DNA from: Thiobacillaceae bacterium
GTDB taxonomy: Bacteria > Pseudomonadota > Gammaproteobacteria > Burkholderiales > Thiobacillaceae
Length of the DNA: 10,292 nucleotides
Direction: 5' to 3'
NCBI GenBank assembly: GCA_012274165.1
Contig: JAAPAA010000324.1
Location: 1-10,292, forward strand
Part shown: piece by piece, positions 1 through 6,365 of the stretch
Layout: each line of letters begins with the position of its first letter
How positions within the stretch are numbered: the first letter of the stretch is position 1
Position numbers and translations under genes: made by a program
Notes under the pieces: generated by a model
Database searches by the model: none
Told to the model about the DNA's origin: nothing
What the model saw: only the letters and a program-made list of their open reading frames with translations

Positions 1-1221
1 GCGCCGGAGCCGGCGCGCTTCCCCGATTGCCCGGGGCCGCCCGACGCCGCGCTGATGAACGTGCAGGGCATGCACCTCGACGCGGTCGGCACGGGCACCT
101 GGGAACTGCTCGCGACGAACCACGGTGGGCGCGAGGCGATCGAGGTGTTTCGCACCACGCTTGCGGGCGGGCAGGGCGAATTCGGCGGTTGGCGGCCCAA
201 CAACCTGGGCCGCATCGTTGCGCGCAAACCTTTGTTCGATTTCGGCCGCAGCAGCCAGGCCACAGCCGCGGCCGATCAGGAAGTCGCGGCGCGCCAGACG
301 GCGCTGTTCCATGTTCAGAGCCTGCGCCGCATCGACATCATGGCGCGCTATTTCGGTGTGCTGCTTGCCGACATGCAGTACGCAGCCGACAACGAATTCA
401 TGGCGGTGGCGTACGTGTCGTGGGACAACGCGAAAGATCGGTTCAACGTAGGTCAGATCAGCCAGCCCGAGGTGATGAAGCTGGAAGCCGATTACCAGAA
501 TAGTCGCGAGCGTCGCGAAGCCAGTTTGCAGGCTGTGCGCAGTACGCGACAGAAACTGGCGCACGCCATGTTTCGTCCCGGCAACCTGCCGACCGAACTG
601 GCCGAACCGGTCTTGTCGGGCAATGCCCAGCCGGTTGCGGAATACGAATCCCTGCTGCCCTGGGTGATGGAAAAAAACCCACGCGTGCAGGCCTTGCAGT
701 CGCAAGTCGCCGCGGCCGATGCGCGGATTGCAGCGGTGCGGGCGGAGCGCAATCCGGTGCTGGATGCCGAAGTGGTGGGCGCCGACTACAGCCGCATATC
801 GAACACGCGCGACAACATAAGCGCGGGGCTGGTGTTCCTGATTCCCCTGTACCAGGGGGGGCGGGTGGATGCACAGGTTGCGCGCGAGCTGGCGCAAAGA
901 GAACGCAGTTCGGCCGAACTGGAAAAACTCAAGCTCGAACTGGCAGACAGCTTGCTCGCCACCCTGCAGGAAATCGAGTGGTTGCGCGGCAGTAGCCGTG
1001 TCGCTGCCGACAAGCAGATCGAATATCGTGACTGGGCGCTGGAGCGGTCGCGCGCAGAATACGAACTCGAACTGAAAACCAATCTGGGAACCAGTATGGC
1101 TGAAACGCAAATGGCGGCGTTGCGTCGCAAACAGGTGGACTATCAGCTGGCATTGGCGCTGGCGCGACTCGAAGCCATGTCTGGCGGCAGTCTGCCGCCT
1201 GTTCAAGGGGCAGGGAAATGA
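1..1221 (+). CDS. TolC-family outer-membrane efflux protein, 5' end outside window
   Basis: Outer-membrane factor of the TolC/OEP family, which forms the trimeric channel through outer membrane and periplasm for efflux or type I secretion. The frame is open from base 1. The first ATG, at 55, is not followed by a signal peptide, which a TolC protein needs, so the true start lies upstream. Visible family features are a strand-like segment ending in KPLFDFGRSS (bases about 226-255), long Ala/Glu/Arg-rich amphipathic helices, and a second-repeat segment LIPLYQGGRVDAQV (about 838-879), the 'PLyxGGr' signature; two such repeats are the family layout. The 407 visible residues approach the family's usual 420-480. 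The stop overlaps the start of the next gene (ATGA), so the two are translationally coupled. Its substrate cannot be told from sequence. Confidence 0.9.
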   Translation, partial: APEPARFPDCPGPPDAALMNVQGMHLDAVGTGTWELLATNHGGREAIEVFRTTLAGGQGEFGGWRPNNLGRIVARKPLFDFGRSSQATAAADQEVAARQTALFHVQSLRRIDIMARYFGVLLADMQYAADNEFMAVAYVSWDNAKDRFNVGQISQPEVMKLEADYQNSRERREASLQAVRSTRQKLAHAMFRPGNLPTELAEPVLSGNAQPVAEYESLLPWVMEKNPRVQALQSQVAAADARIAAVRAERNPVLDAEVVGADYSRISNTRDNISAGLVFLIPLYQGGRVDAQVARELAQRERSSAELEKLKLELADSLLATLQEIEWLRGSSRVAADKQIEYRDWALERSRAEYELELKTNLGTSMAETQMAALRRKQVDYQLALALARLEAMSGGSLPPVQGAGK

Positions 1222-1736
1222 AGCAGCGTGTGGCCGCCATGGTGCTGGCAGGGTGGATGGTGGCGGGCTCATGCCCGCTGTGGGCAGCAGATACCGTGGA
1301 ACTCAGCACCCGCGTGTCCGGCGTGGTCGAGACGGTGTGGGTCAAGCCCGGCCAGCGGGTGAAAAAAGGCGCGCTGTTGCTGCGTCTGGATCGTACGGTT
1401 CTGCAGGCGCACCTCGCTGAAGCAACGGCCGAGCAGGCACGTGCGCAGGCCGATGCAGGCGAAGCCCGGCGCGAGCGGGAGCGGGCGCAGGAGTTGTATA
1501 AGCGCACGGTGTCATCGACCAGTGAACTCGATGCGGCCACGCTGCTGGATGCGCGTGCGCAGGCGACGCTTGCCGTCGCGCGGGCGCGTCGCGTGATCGC
1601 GCAAAAGAATCTGCAGGATGCCGAACTCAAGGCGCCGCTGGATGGGGTGGTGAGCGCGGTGCCGGGCGGACCGGGAACGGTGGTGGCGGCAGATTGCCAG
1701 ACTAAACCCTTGATTGTATTTTCACCCAGCCCCTGA
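1218..1736 (+). CDS. Short HlyD/MFP-type periplasmic adaptor subunit
   Basis: Predicted periplasmic adaptor, the protein that links an inner-membrane transporter to a TolC channel. Residues 1-23 look like a signal peptide ending LWA|AD; Cys19 in VAGSC is only a poor lipobox. Residues 30-60 form the first half of a lipoyl/biotinyl-like domain (SGVVETVWVKPGQRVKKG). Residues 61-133 are an Ala/Glu/Arg-rich helical hairpin, and 136-170 the second lipoyl half (LKAPLDGVVSAVPGGPGTVV). The protein ends there at 172 residues. Usual RND/HlyD adaptors have 300-450 residues with beta-barrel and membrane-proximal domains, both missing here. The frame stays open for 37 codons after the TGA but encodes nothing barrel-like, so recent truncation by a nonsense mutation is unlikely. 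The start has AGGGGCAGGGAA just upstream and overlaps the TolC stop by 4 nt. Confidence 0.85.
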   Translation: MKQRVAAMVLAGWMVAGSCPLWAADTVELSTRVSGVVETVWVKPGQRVKKGALLLRLDRTVLQAHLAEATAEQARAQADAGEARRERERAQELYKRTVSSTSELDAATLLDARAQATLAVARARRVIAQKNLQDAELKAPLDGVVSAVPGGPGTVVAADCQTKPLIVFSPSP

Positions 1737-1771
1737 AGGGCGCGCCCAACGGCTGTCTACGCTGGGAGGCA

Positions 1772-1806
1772 GGCCGCACACCAGTGGTTCTGCGGCGGGT
1801 GCGGCC
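1772..1806. terminator. Possible hairpin between convergent genes
   Basis: An 8-bp perfect inverted repeat (GGCCGCAC at 1772-1779, GTGCGGCC at 1799-1806) lies in the 110-nt gap between the adaptor gene and the convergent 72-residue gene. The position suits a bidirectional terminator. The 19-nt loop is long and there is no T-tract on either side, so this is a weak call. Confidence 0.25.
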
Positions 1807-1846
1807 GTGTGCTGTCATCAGAGGGCGTGGGAGGGCGATGCCTTGC

Positions 1847-2065
1847 TTAGTTTCTCAGGCTCTGGATGAAGCCGTTTTGCAGTAGATCGTTCACCATGGT
1901 TTCCAGCTCGGTGCAGTTGGGTAATTTACCGCACAACTCGCCGAATGAAATGCCGCCGCCGACGCTGAAAAGGATTTGACGAAACCGGGGCCGCAAGGTG
2001 TGACCCAGATTGAAAATTTCGTCTTGCCCCTTGTCGGTACGGCTTAATAGCATAGTCATTTCCAT
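1847..2065 (-). CDS. Small conserved-looking protein, possible winged-helix fold
   Basis: Seventy-two-residue protein of unknown function. The start is supported by a strong Shine-Dalgarno, AGGAG seven bases before the ATG at 2065. The sequence has no signal peptide or membrane segment. It opens with LSRTDKGQDEIF, then GHTLRPRFRQILFSVGGGIS (residues 21-40), then FGELCGKLP and a C-terminal helix with ETMVNDLLQNGFIQSL. This pattern (charged helix, 'L.pR.Rq.L..v.G', 'eL...lp', 'l..Ll..GfI') resembles small winged-helix-like domains that I recall as common in betaproteobacterial proteins of unknown function; that resemblance is from memory and unconfirmed. The gene converges with the adaptor gene and sits behind its own promoter-like region (2113-2153). 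It may be a small regulator or a protein-interaction module. Confidence 0.7.
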   Translation of the reverse strand: MEMTMLLSRTDKGQDEIFNLGHTLRPRFRQILFSVGGGISFGELCGKLPNCTELETMVNDLLQNGFIQSLRN

Positions 2066-2112
2066 GGTCGTCTCCTATGTGGTGAACAGGGTTCTTCCTG
2101 CACCCACTAACC

Positions 2113-2128
2113 TGCATGGACCATGCCA
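2113..2128 (-). promoter_or_regulatory. Candidate sigma-54 (-24/-12) promoter for the 72-residue gene
   Basis: On the minus strand this reads TGGCATG-GTCC-ATGCA, close to the RpoN consensus TGGCAYR-N4-TTGCW: the GG and GC doublets are correctly spaced and only the first T of TTGC differs. A C precedes it, as the consensus favours. The -12 C falls at about 2114, so transcription would start near 2102, giving a leader of about 37 nt before the ATG at 2065 with the AGGAG inside it. It was found by eye, and part of it is also a palindrome (2114-2126), so it may be an operator instead. Confidence 0.4.
2114..2126. repeat. 13-bp palindrome upstream of the 72-residue gene
   Basis: GCATGGACCATGC is a perfect 6+1+6 palindrome lying within the sigma-54-like element. 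It could be an operator half of a pair with the palindrome centred 26 bp further upstream at 2146. Confidence 0.5.
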
Positions 2129-2138
2129 GTGCTCGCCG

Positions 2139-2153
2139 ATAAGCTCAGCTTAT
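2139..2153. repeat. 15-bp palindrome upstream of the 72-residue gene
   Basis: ATAAGCTCAGCTTAT is a perfect 7+1+7 palindrome. It lies about 75 bp upstream of the start of the 72-residue gene and just upstream of the sigma-54-like element. The short one-base centre makes a DNA-binding site for a dimer more likely than an RNA hairpin. The sequence differs from the neighbouring palindrome, so they need not bind the same protein. Confidence 0.5.
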
Positions 2154-2172
2154 TGATTGTTAAATGGTTTTA

Positions 2173-2202
2173 AATTTCCAGCCAAAAAATGGGCTGGAAA
2201 TT
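2173..2202. terminator. Strong 11-bp hairpin, likely end of the proS/transglycosylase transcript
   Basis: AATTTCCAGCC (2173-2183) pairs perfectly with GGCTGGAAATT (2192-2202) around an 8-nt loop. It lies about 150 nt beyond the stop of the minus-strand transglycosylase gene and upstream of the next minus-strand gene, where a terminator separating the two units is expected. On the minus strand the stem is followed by TAAAACCATTTAA, which is AT-rich but not a true T-tract, so efficient intrinsic termination is uncertain. Confidence 0.4.
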
Positions 2203-2221
2203 CCTCGCAATTCCGGCGAGG
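2203..2221. repeat. Second hairpin abutting the first
   Basis: CCTCGC (2203-2208) pairs with GCGAGG (2216-2221) around a 7-nt loop, directly touching the 11-bp hairpin at 2173-2202. Read on the minus strand, this weaker stem comes first and the stronger one second. The rest of the gene-free stretch, 2222-2355, shows nothing I can name. Confidence 0.4.
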
Positions 2222-2355
2222 GGATGGCGGAAAGTTGAAAAGTCGACAGGCGGGCGGCATTCGTTCGGTTGCGCAAGGAGTGTTGCGGGGAGTGCACGGC
2301 GGGTCAACTGATTCCGTGCCGGGTATGGAACAGGTTTTTGATCTGGCCTGCTTGT

Positions 2356-2991
2356 TTAGTTGCGCGAAGCGATGGAATTGTTGGCCGAGCGGGTGGCAGA
2401 TGGGTAATCCCAGTTGCGTTTCCATGCGGCAACCACGAGGGTGGGGTATTCCGGACGCCCCAGACTACCGTTGAAACGCCCTAGCGCACGGTAGTAGTCG
2501 CCGTGTTCGATGTCGATGTAATGACGCAGGATGAGCGCTCCGTAGCGCAAATTGGTGCGCAGCTGGAACAGGTTGTGGTCGGGGTTGCCGATGGCCTTGA
2601 CCCAGAATGGCATCACCTGGGTGTAGCCGCGTGCGCCAACCGGCGACACCGCATATTTATGGAAACCGCTTTCCACCTGGATCAGCCCCAGCATCAGTTG
2701 CGGATCGACGCCCGCACGCGAGGCTTCCCAGTGCAGGGTGGTGAGGAATTCAAGCCGTGCAGCTTCATCCGGTATGCTTTTGGCCAGACGGCGCGACATT
2801 TCTTTTAGCCAGGCTGCCTCGTCGGCAGGATTGCTGAATGCGGTTCGGGTCACTGCGGTGTCGGCCAAACCTCGCTGCAGCGATGCGCGCACATTGTCCG
2901 ACAGCGCCTCTTCGCGCTGGCCGCCCGCGTGAGCGGGTTGACCAAGCAGCAGCGAGGCAAGCAGCAGGCCCATGTGTGTTGTTTTTTTCAT
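2356..2991 (-). CDS. Exported lytic transglycosylase, SLT domain
   Basis: Predicted murein lytic transglycosylase that cleaves the MurNAc-GlcNAc bond of peptidoglycan to give 1,6-anhydro-muropeptides. Residues 1-22 form a signal peptide (MKKTTH, hydrophobic core, PAHA|GG), so it acts in the periplasm. The SLT (GH23-type) domain covers about residues 85-195. The catalytic Glu is E107 in GLIQVESGFHKYAVSPVGARG, followed by YTQVMPFW, a variant of the usual 'G(L/M)MQ(I/V)MP'. Near residues 135-160 are NLRYGALILRHYID and YYRALGRFNGS, corresponding to the family's 'N...G..yl..ll' and 'alaaYNaG' motifs. At 211 residues it is a compact member with one catalytic domain and a short N-terminal region. 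It starts one base after the proS stop, on the same strand, so it is almost certainly cotranscribed with proS. Confidence 0.92.
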   Translation of the reverse strand: MKKTTHMGLLLASLLLGQPAHAGGQREEALSDNVRASLQRGLADTAVTRTAFSNPADEAAWLKEMSRRLAKSIPDEAARLEFLTTLHWEASRAGVDPQLMLGLIQVESGFHKYAVSPVGARGYTQVMPFWVKAIGNPDHNLFQLRTNLRYGALILRHYIDIEHGDYYRALGRFNGSLGRPEYPTLVVAAWKRNWDYPSATRSANNSIASRN

Positions 2992-2992
2992 G

Positions 2993-4735
2993 TCAGCGTT
3001 CTAGCAATCCTGTCAAAAATTCCTTCGCATCGGCGAGCGCGATTTTTTGCGCTTCGCCGCTTTCGCCTGGCTGGGCACGGCGCGGCTGATACTCGATCAC
3101 GCCGTCTTTCAAGCCGCGCTCGCCCACCGTGACGCGGTGCGGGATGCCGATCAGTTCGGCGTCCGCGAACATCACGCCAGGGCGATCGTCGCGGTCATCC
3201 AGCAGCACATCAAATCCGGCAGCGGTGAGCTCAGCATATAAGGTATCGGCGGAAATTCTAACCATTTCGCTTTTGCCGTAGCCGATTGCCACAATCAGCA
3301 GCAAGAAGGGTGCCATGCTTGCCGGCCAGATGATGCCTCTATCGTCGTGGTGCTGTTCAATAGCCGAAGCCACGATGCGCGATACGCCGATGCCGTAGCA
3401 GCCCATTTCCATCGCTTGCGACTTGCCCGCCTCGTCCAGATAGGTGGCGTTCATCGCCTGCGAATACTTGTTGCCGAGCTGGAACGCATGCCCCACCTCG
3501 ATGCCGCGGCACAGTTGCAGCGTGCCTTTGCCGTCGGGGCTGGTGTCGCCCGAGGCAACATTACGTATATCGGCCACAAAGTCCGGTTCCGGTAGGTCGC
3601 GCCTGAAATTGACTCCAGCCAGGTGGAATTTCGGCTTGTTCGCGCCGCAGACGAAATCGCTCATTGCGGCGACCGTGCGGTCCGCGATCACGCGAACCTG
3701 GCTGCGGTCGAGCCCGACTGGTCCGAGAAAACCGGGTGGGCAATTGAAGGTCGCGCGGATTTCCGCTTCGTTCGCCAGCCGGAAGTCGGCGAATCCTTCC
3801 AGTTTGCCGAGTTTGACTTCGTTCAGCATGTGGTCGCCGCGCAGCAGCAGGGCGACCATCTGCTCGCCTGCATCGCTGTTAACCATGCCGGCAATGAGCT
3901 TCACGGTTTGGGTCAGTGCTATGCCGAGCAGGGCGGCGACGTCTTCGCACGTGGTCTGCTTCGGCGTGTCCACGTCGCGCAGTTCTTCCTGCGGTGCAGC
4001 ACGTGGCGTGGCGGGTACAACGGCTTCGGCGAGTTCGACGTTGGCGGCGTAATCGGAACCCGGGCAATAGGCGATCAGGTCTTCGCCGGAATCGGCCAGC
4101 ACGTGGAATTCATGCGAGCCGGAACCGCCGATGGCGCCGGTGTCGGCGGCTACCGCGCGGAAAGTCAGCCCCAGCCGGGTGAACACGCGGGTGTAGGCGG
4201 CGTACATGGTTTGATAGGTGTCGACCAGGCTGTCGTGGCTGGCGTGGAAGGAGTACGCGTCCTTCATCAGAAACTCGCGCGCACGCATGACGCCGAAGCG
4301 CGGGCGGATTTCGTCGCGGAACTTCATCTGGATTTGATAGAAACTGACGGGCAATTGCCGATAGCTCTTAATCTCGCGGCGCGCCACGTCGGTGATGACT
4401 TCTTCGTGGGTGGGGCCAAAGCAGAAATCGCGCTGATGGCGGTCCTTGATTTTCAGCATCTGCGGACCAAACACCGCCCAGCGTCCGGTTTCCTGCCACA
4501 GCTCGGCGGGCTGTACCGCAGGCATCAGGAGCTCAATTGCGCCGGCGCGATTCATTTCCTCGCGCACCACCGCTTCGACCCGGCGCAGCACGCGCAAGCC
4601 CAGCGGCATCCAGGTATACAAGCCCGATCCCAGACGCTTGATGAGTCCTGCGCGCAGCATCAGTTTGTGGCTGATGAGTTCGGCGTCGGAGGGGGCTTCT
4701 TTGGTGGTGGAAATGAAGAACTGGCTGGCGCGCAT
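2993..4735 (-). CDS. proS: Prolyl-tRNA synthetase (bacterial type, with editing domain)
   Basis: Class II aminoacyl-tRNA synthetase that charges tRNA-Pro with proline in the cytoplasm. I place the start at 4735 because the protein then begins MRASQFFIST, the normal N-terminus, and has 580 residues, near the usual 570-580; an in-frame ATG at 4822 would add 29 unrelated residues and collide with the divergent gene's start. Motif 2 is FRDEIRPRFGVMRAREF (139-155). Motif 3 is MGCYGIGVSRIVASAIEQ (444-461). Between them, roughly 225-400, lies the INS editing domain that clears mischarged Ala-tRNA-Pro, with a lysine at 279 (TQTVKL) where E. coli has its editing lysine. The anticodon-binding domain follows from about 475. 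No frameshift or missing core motif is seen. No strong Shine-Dalgarno precedes the ATG. Confidence 0.98.
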   Translation of the reverse strand: MRASQFFISTTKEAPSDAELISHKLMLRAGLIKRLGSGLYTWMPLGLRVLRRVEAVVREEMNRAGAIELLMPAVQPAELWQETGRWAVFGPQMLKIKDRHQRDFCFGPTHEEVITDVARREIKSYRQLPVSFYQIQMKFRDEIRPRFGVMRAREFLMKDAYSFHASHDSLVDTYQTMYAAYTRVFTRLGLTFRAVAADTGAIGGSGSHEFHVLADSGEDLIAYCPGSDYAANVELAEAVVPATPRAAPQEELRDVDTPKQTTCEDVAALLGIALTQTVKLIAGMVNSDAGEQMVALLLRGDHMLNEVKLGKLEGFADFRLANEAEIRATFNCPPGFLGPVGLDRSQVRVIADRTVAAMSDFVCGANKPKFHLAGVNFRRDLPEPDFVADIRNVASGDTSPDGKGTLQLCRGIEVGHAFQLGNKYSQAMNATYLDEAGKSQAMEMGCYGIGVSRIVASAIEQHHDDRGIIWPASMAPFLLLIVAIGYGKSEMVRISADTLYAELTAAGFDVLLDDRDDRPGVMFADAELIGIPHRVTVGERGLKDGVIEYQPRRAQPGESGEAQKIALADAKEFLTGLLER

Positions 4736-4767
4736 GGTGAAAGCAGGGCAAAAATACGAAAGGCGGC

Positions 4768-4773
4768 ATTTTA
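4768..4773 (-). promoter_or_regulatory. Possible -10 box for proS
   Basis: The minus strand reads TAAAAT here, about 33 nt before the proS start, inside the 86-nt divergent region shared with the spermidine-synthase-like gene. I see no good -35 hexamer at 16-18 nt, so only the -10 part is supported. On the plus strand TGTAAT at 4785-4790 is a similarly weak -10 candidate for the other gene. Confidence 0.25.
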
Positions 4774-4821
4774 CCGCGCGGACGTGTAATCTTCCGCGCT
4801 CGATTTTGGGATGGAACAGCA

Positions 4822-5592
4822 ATGCGCTTGAAGATAGGCAAACGCCGGGCAGACGATGCCGGGCTGGAAGTGGTTGAGGAACGTGGCATGCGTGTGTTGC
4901 ATCTGGGCAGCCGCGCGATCCAGAGCGCGATGCGGATCACCCGGCCGTGGGACCTGGAACTGGCCTACACCCGCGCAATGATGGGCTTTCTGATGTTCAA
5001 CCCGATGCCGCAGGAGGTGCTGATGATCGGTCTCGGCGGCGGCTCGCTTGCCAAGTTCATCCGCAAGCAGCGCCCGCAGGCGTGCATCACGGCGGTGGAA
5101 ATCGACCCCCGGGTGATTGCCGCTGCGCGCACGCATTTCGAGCTGCCGCCAGACGATGCGACGCTCACGGTGGTTGAGGCCGACGGCGCGCTCTATGTGC
5201 GCCAGCATGCCGGCAGCGCCGATATCATTTTGCTCGACGGTTTCGATGCGGGTAACCAGGTGGAGGCGCTGGCGACGCAGACGTTCTACGCGGCTTGCCG
5301 TCGTGTATTGCGGCCGGGAGGTGTGCTGGTGGTGAATTTGTGGGGGCGTGACGGCGACTTTGCCGAGTATTTCGCGCGCCTGACGCGGGCCTTCGACGGC
5401 GAGGTAGGTTGGCTCTCGGTGCAGAACAAGACCAACATTATCGTGTTTGCCTTTGCCGAACCAGGCGCGATTGAACGGCTTGACGCGCTGCGGCCACGAT
5501 TGGCTGAGCTGTCAACCCGGTATGGCCTGGATTTGCGTGGCTTTGCGCGGGACTTTCAGTGGGCAGCGGGGATTGCGCCGCTGATTGATTGA
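4822..5592 (+). CDS. Spermidine synthase-like protein (atypical aminopropyltransferase or methyltransferase)
   Basis: Cytoplasmic Rossmann-fold protein of the spermidine/spermine synthase superfamily, 256 residues. The N-terminal part has RVLHLGSRAIQSAMRI and LAYTRAMMGFLMF (residues 24-59), as in family members before the nucleotide-binding core. Motif I is VLMIGLGGGSL (66-76), the acidic ribose-binding position is E93 in AVEIDP, then EADG (119-122). LDGFDAG (138-144) sits where true spermidine synthases have DxTDPxGP, so one Asp of that site (D139) is kept. However, the Asp of the usual GGGDG loop is replaced (GLGGGS), and the TDP is changed. It may therefore use another acceptor, or be a methyltransferase. 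GGAACAGC precedes the ATG. It is divergent from proS, with 86 nt between the starts, and about 200 nt precede rppH downstream. Confidence 0.85.
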   Translation: MRLKIGKRRADDAGLEVVEERGMRVLHLGSRAIQSAMRITRPWDLELAYTRAMMGFLMFNPMPQEVLMIGLGGGSLAKFIRKQRPQACITAVEIDPRVIAAARTHFELPPDDATLTVVEADGALYVRQHAGSADIILLDGFDAGNQVEALATQTFYAACRRVLRPGGVLVVNLWGRDGDFAEYFARLTRAFDGEVGWLSVQNKTNIIVFAFAEPGAIERLDALRPRLAELSTRYGLDLRGFARDFQWAAGIAPLID

Positions 5593-5658
5593 GACCCGCT
5601 GCGGATGGGATTTGACTATCCGTAACAGCCGCTTCCCAGGCGCTGGCTACAAGCGACG

Positions 5659-5720
5659 ATAAATAAAACCATATTTTGCATTAAGTCCAATCAAAACAAT
5701 GATTAACAGCATATTTCATG
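5659..5720. other. AT-rich leader upstream of rppH
   Basis: This part of the roughly 200-nt gap between the spermidine-synthase-like gene and rppH is markedly AT-rich against GC-rich surroundings. It includes AATCAAAACAATG at 5689-5701, one mismatch from the IHF consensus WATCAANNNNTTR. A weak promoter-like pair lies after it, TTGCAA (5732-5737) and AAGAAT (5754-5759) with 16 nt between. It probably holds the rppH promoter, but no single element is convincing. Confidence 0.3.
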
Positions 5721-5792
5721 CCGCATCCGGTTTGCAATTTCCGGCGGGTGTGAAAGAATGCAGGTAATCAAACTTAACTGATGGTGGCGGCC

Positions 5793-6344
5793 ATGATCGA
5801 CCGAGAAGGTTACCGCCCGAACGTAGGCATTGTCTTGTGCAATGCGAACAACCAGGTTTTCTGGGGCAAGCGCATTAATCAGCACGCCTGGCAGTTTCCC
5901 CAGGGCGGCATCAACGCTGGAGAAACGCCGGAACAGGCCATGTTCCGGGAATTGCAGGAAGAAGTCGGGCTGCTGCCCGAGCACGTCCGTATTTTGGGAC
6001 GTACGCGTGAATGGTTGCGTTACGACGTGCCCGCGCATTGGAGCCGGCGCGATAACCGCGGCCTGTATCGCGGGCAGAAGCAGATATGGTTTCTGTTGCG
6101 ATTGACCGGCCGTGATTGCGATGTTGCGTTGCGGGCCAGCACTCACCCGGAATTCGATGCCTGGCGCTGGAACGAGTATTGGGTTCCGACTGATGCGGTT
6201 GTTGATTTCAAACGTGAGGTTTACCGTCTTGCGCTAGAAGAGCTGGAGCGGTATCTGCACAAGGATGTGCGGTATTTGCGGCAACACACGCGACGGCCGA
6301 GTGACCGTCGTGGCGTGTCGCTGGATTTGCAGCTAGAGCCCTGA
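5793..6344 (+). CDS. rppH: RNA 5'-pyrophosphohydrolase (Nudix)
   Basis: Removes pyrophosphate from 5'-triphosphate ends of RNA, which opens transcripts to RNase E-dependent decay. The protein begins MIDREGYRPNVGIVLCN, matching the E. coli RppH N-terminus (MIDDDGYRPNVGIV), so I use the ATG at 5793 and not the in-frame ATG at 5781, which adds four residues and lacks a Shine-Dalgarno. The Nudix box, GX5EX7REUXEEXGU, is complete at residues 38-60, with catalytic-type REL.EE at 52-57. Family-specific WQFPQGG, GQKQIWFLL, TPEFDAWRW-like (HPEFDAWRW) and FKREVYR are also present. Length is 183 residues, in the family range, with a basic C-terminal tail (RQHTRRPSDRR) of the sort that could touch RNA. 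In many betaproteobacteria rppH sits beside proS; here the spermidine-synthase-like gene intervenes. Confidence 0.96.
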   Translation: MIDREGYRPNVGIVLCNANNQVFWGKRINQHAWQFPQGGINAGETPEQAMFRELQEEVGLLPEHVRILGRTREWLRYDVPAHWSRRDNRGLYRGQKQIWFLLRLTGRDCDVALRASTHPEFDAWRWNEYWVPTDAVVDFKREVYRLALEELERYLHKDVRYLRQHTRRPSDRRGVSLDLQLEP

Positions 6345-6365
6345 AACCCCGATTACGGAGGCGTG

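Noticed and set aside
929..1630. A 233-codon minus-strand frame across the TolC/adaptor junction
   Set aside because: Its product is a low-complexity Ser/Ala/Arg-rich sequence, and it lies opposite two genes with clear family motifs.
1737..1850. Remnant of a lost adaptor C-terminus after the TGA at 1734
   Set aside because: The frame stays open for 37 codons, but the residues show no beta-barrel-like pattern and end at the convergent gene, so there is no support for a nonsense or frameshift break.
2157..2474. A 105-codon plus-strand frame in the gap beyond the transglycosylase gene
   Set aside because: It starts within the hairpin region without a ribosome-binding site, runs into the antisense of the transglycosylase gene, and has no recognisable pattern.
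3623..4789. A 388-codon open frame on the plus strand, opposite proS
   Set aside because: It has the same in-register antisense cause; its product has no recognisable domain, while the minus strand encodes a complete ProS.
4736..4822. A 29-residue N-terminal extension of ProS starting at 4822
   Set aside because: The extension is unrelated to ProS, and the family N-terminus begins at the ATG at 4735. It would also overlap the start of the divergent gene.
5602..5622. Terminator hairpin after the spermidine-synthase-like gene
   Set aside because: Only a 5-bp stem (CGGAT/ATCCG) with an 11-nt loop and no T-tract, so too weak to call.
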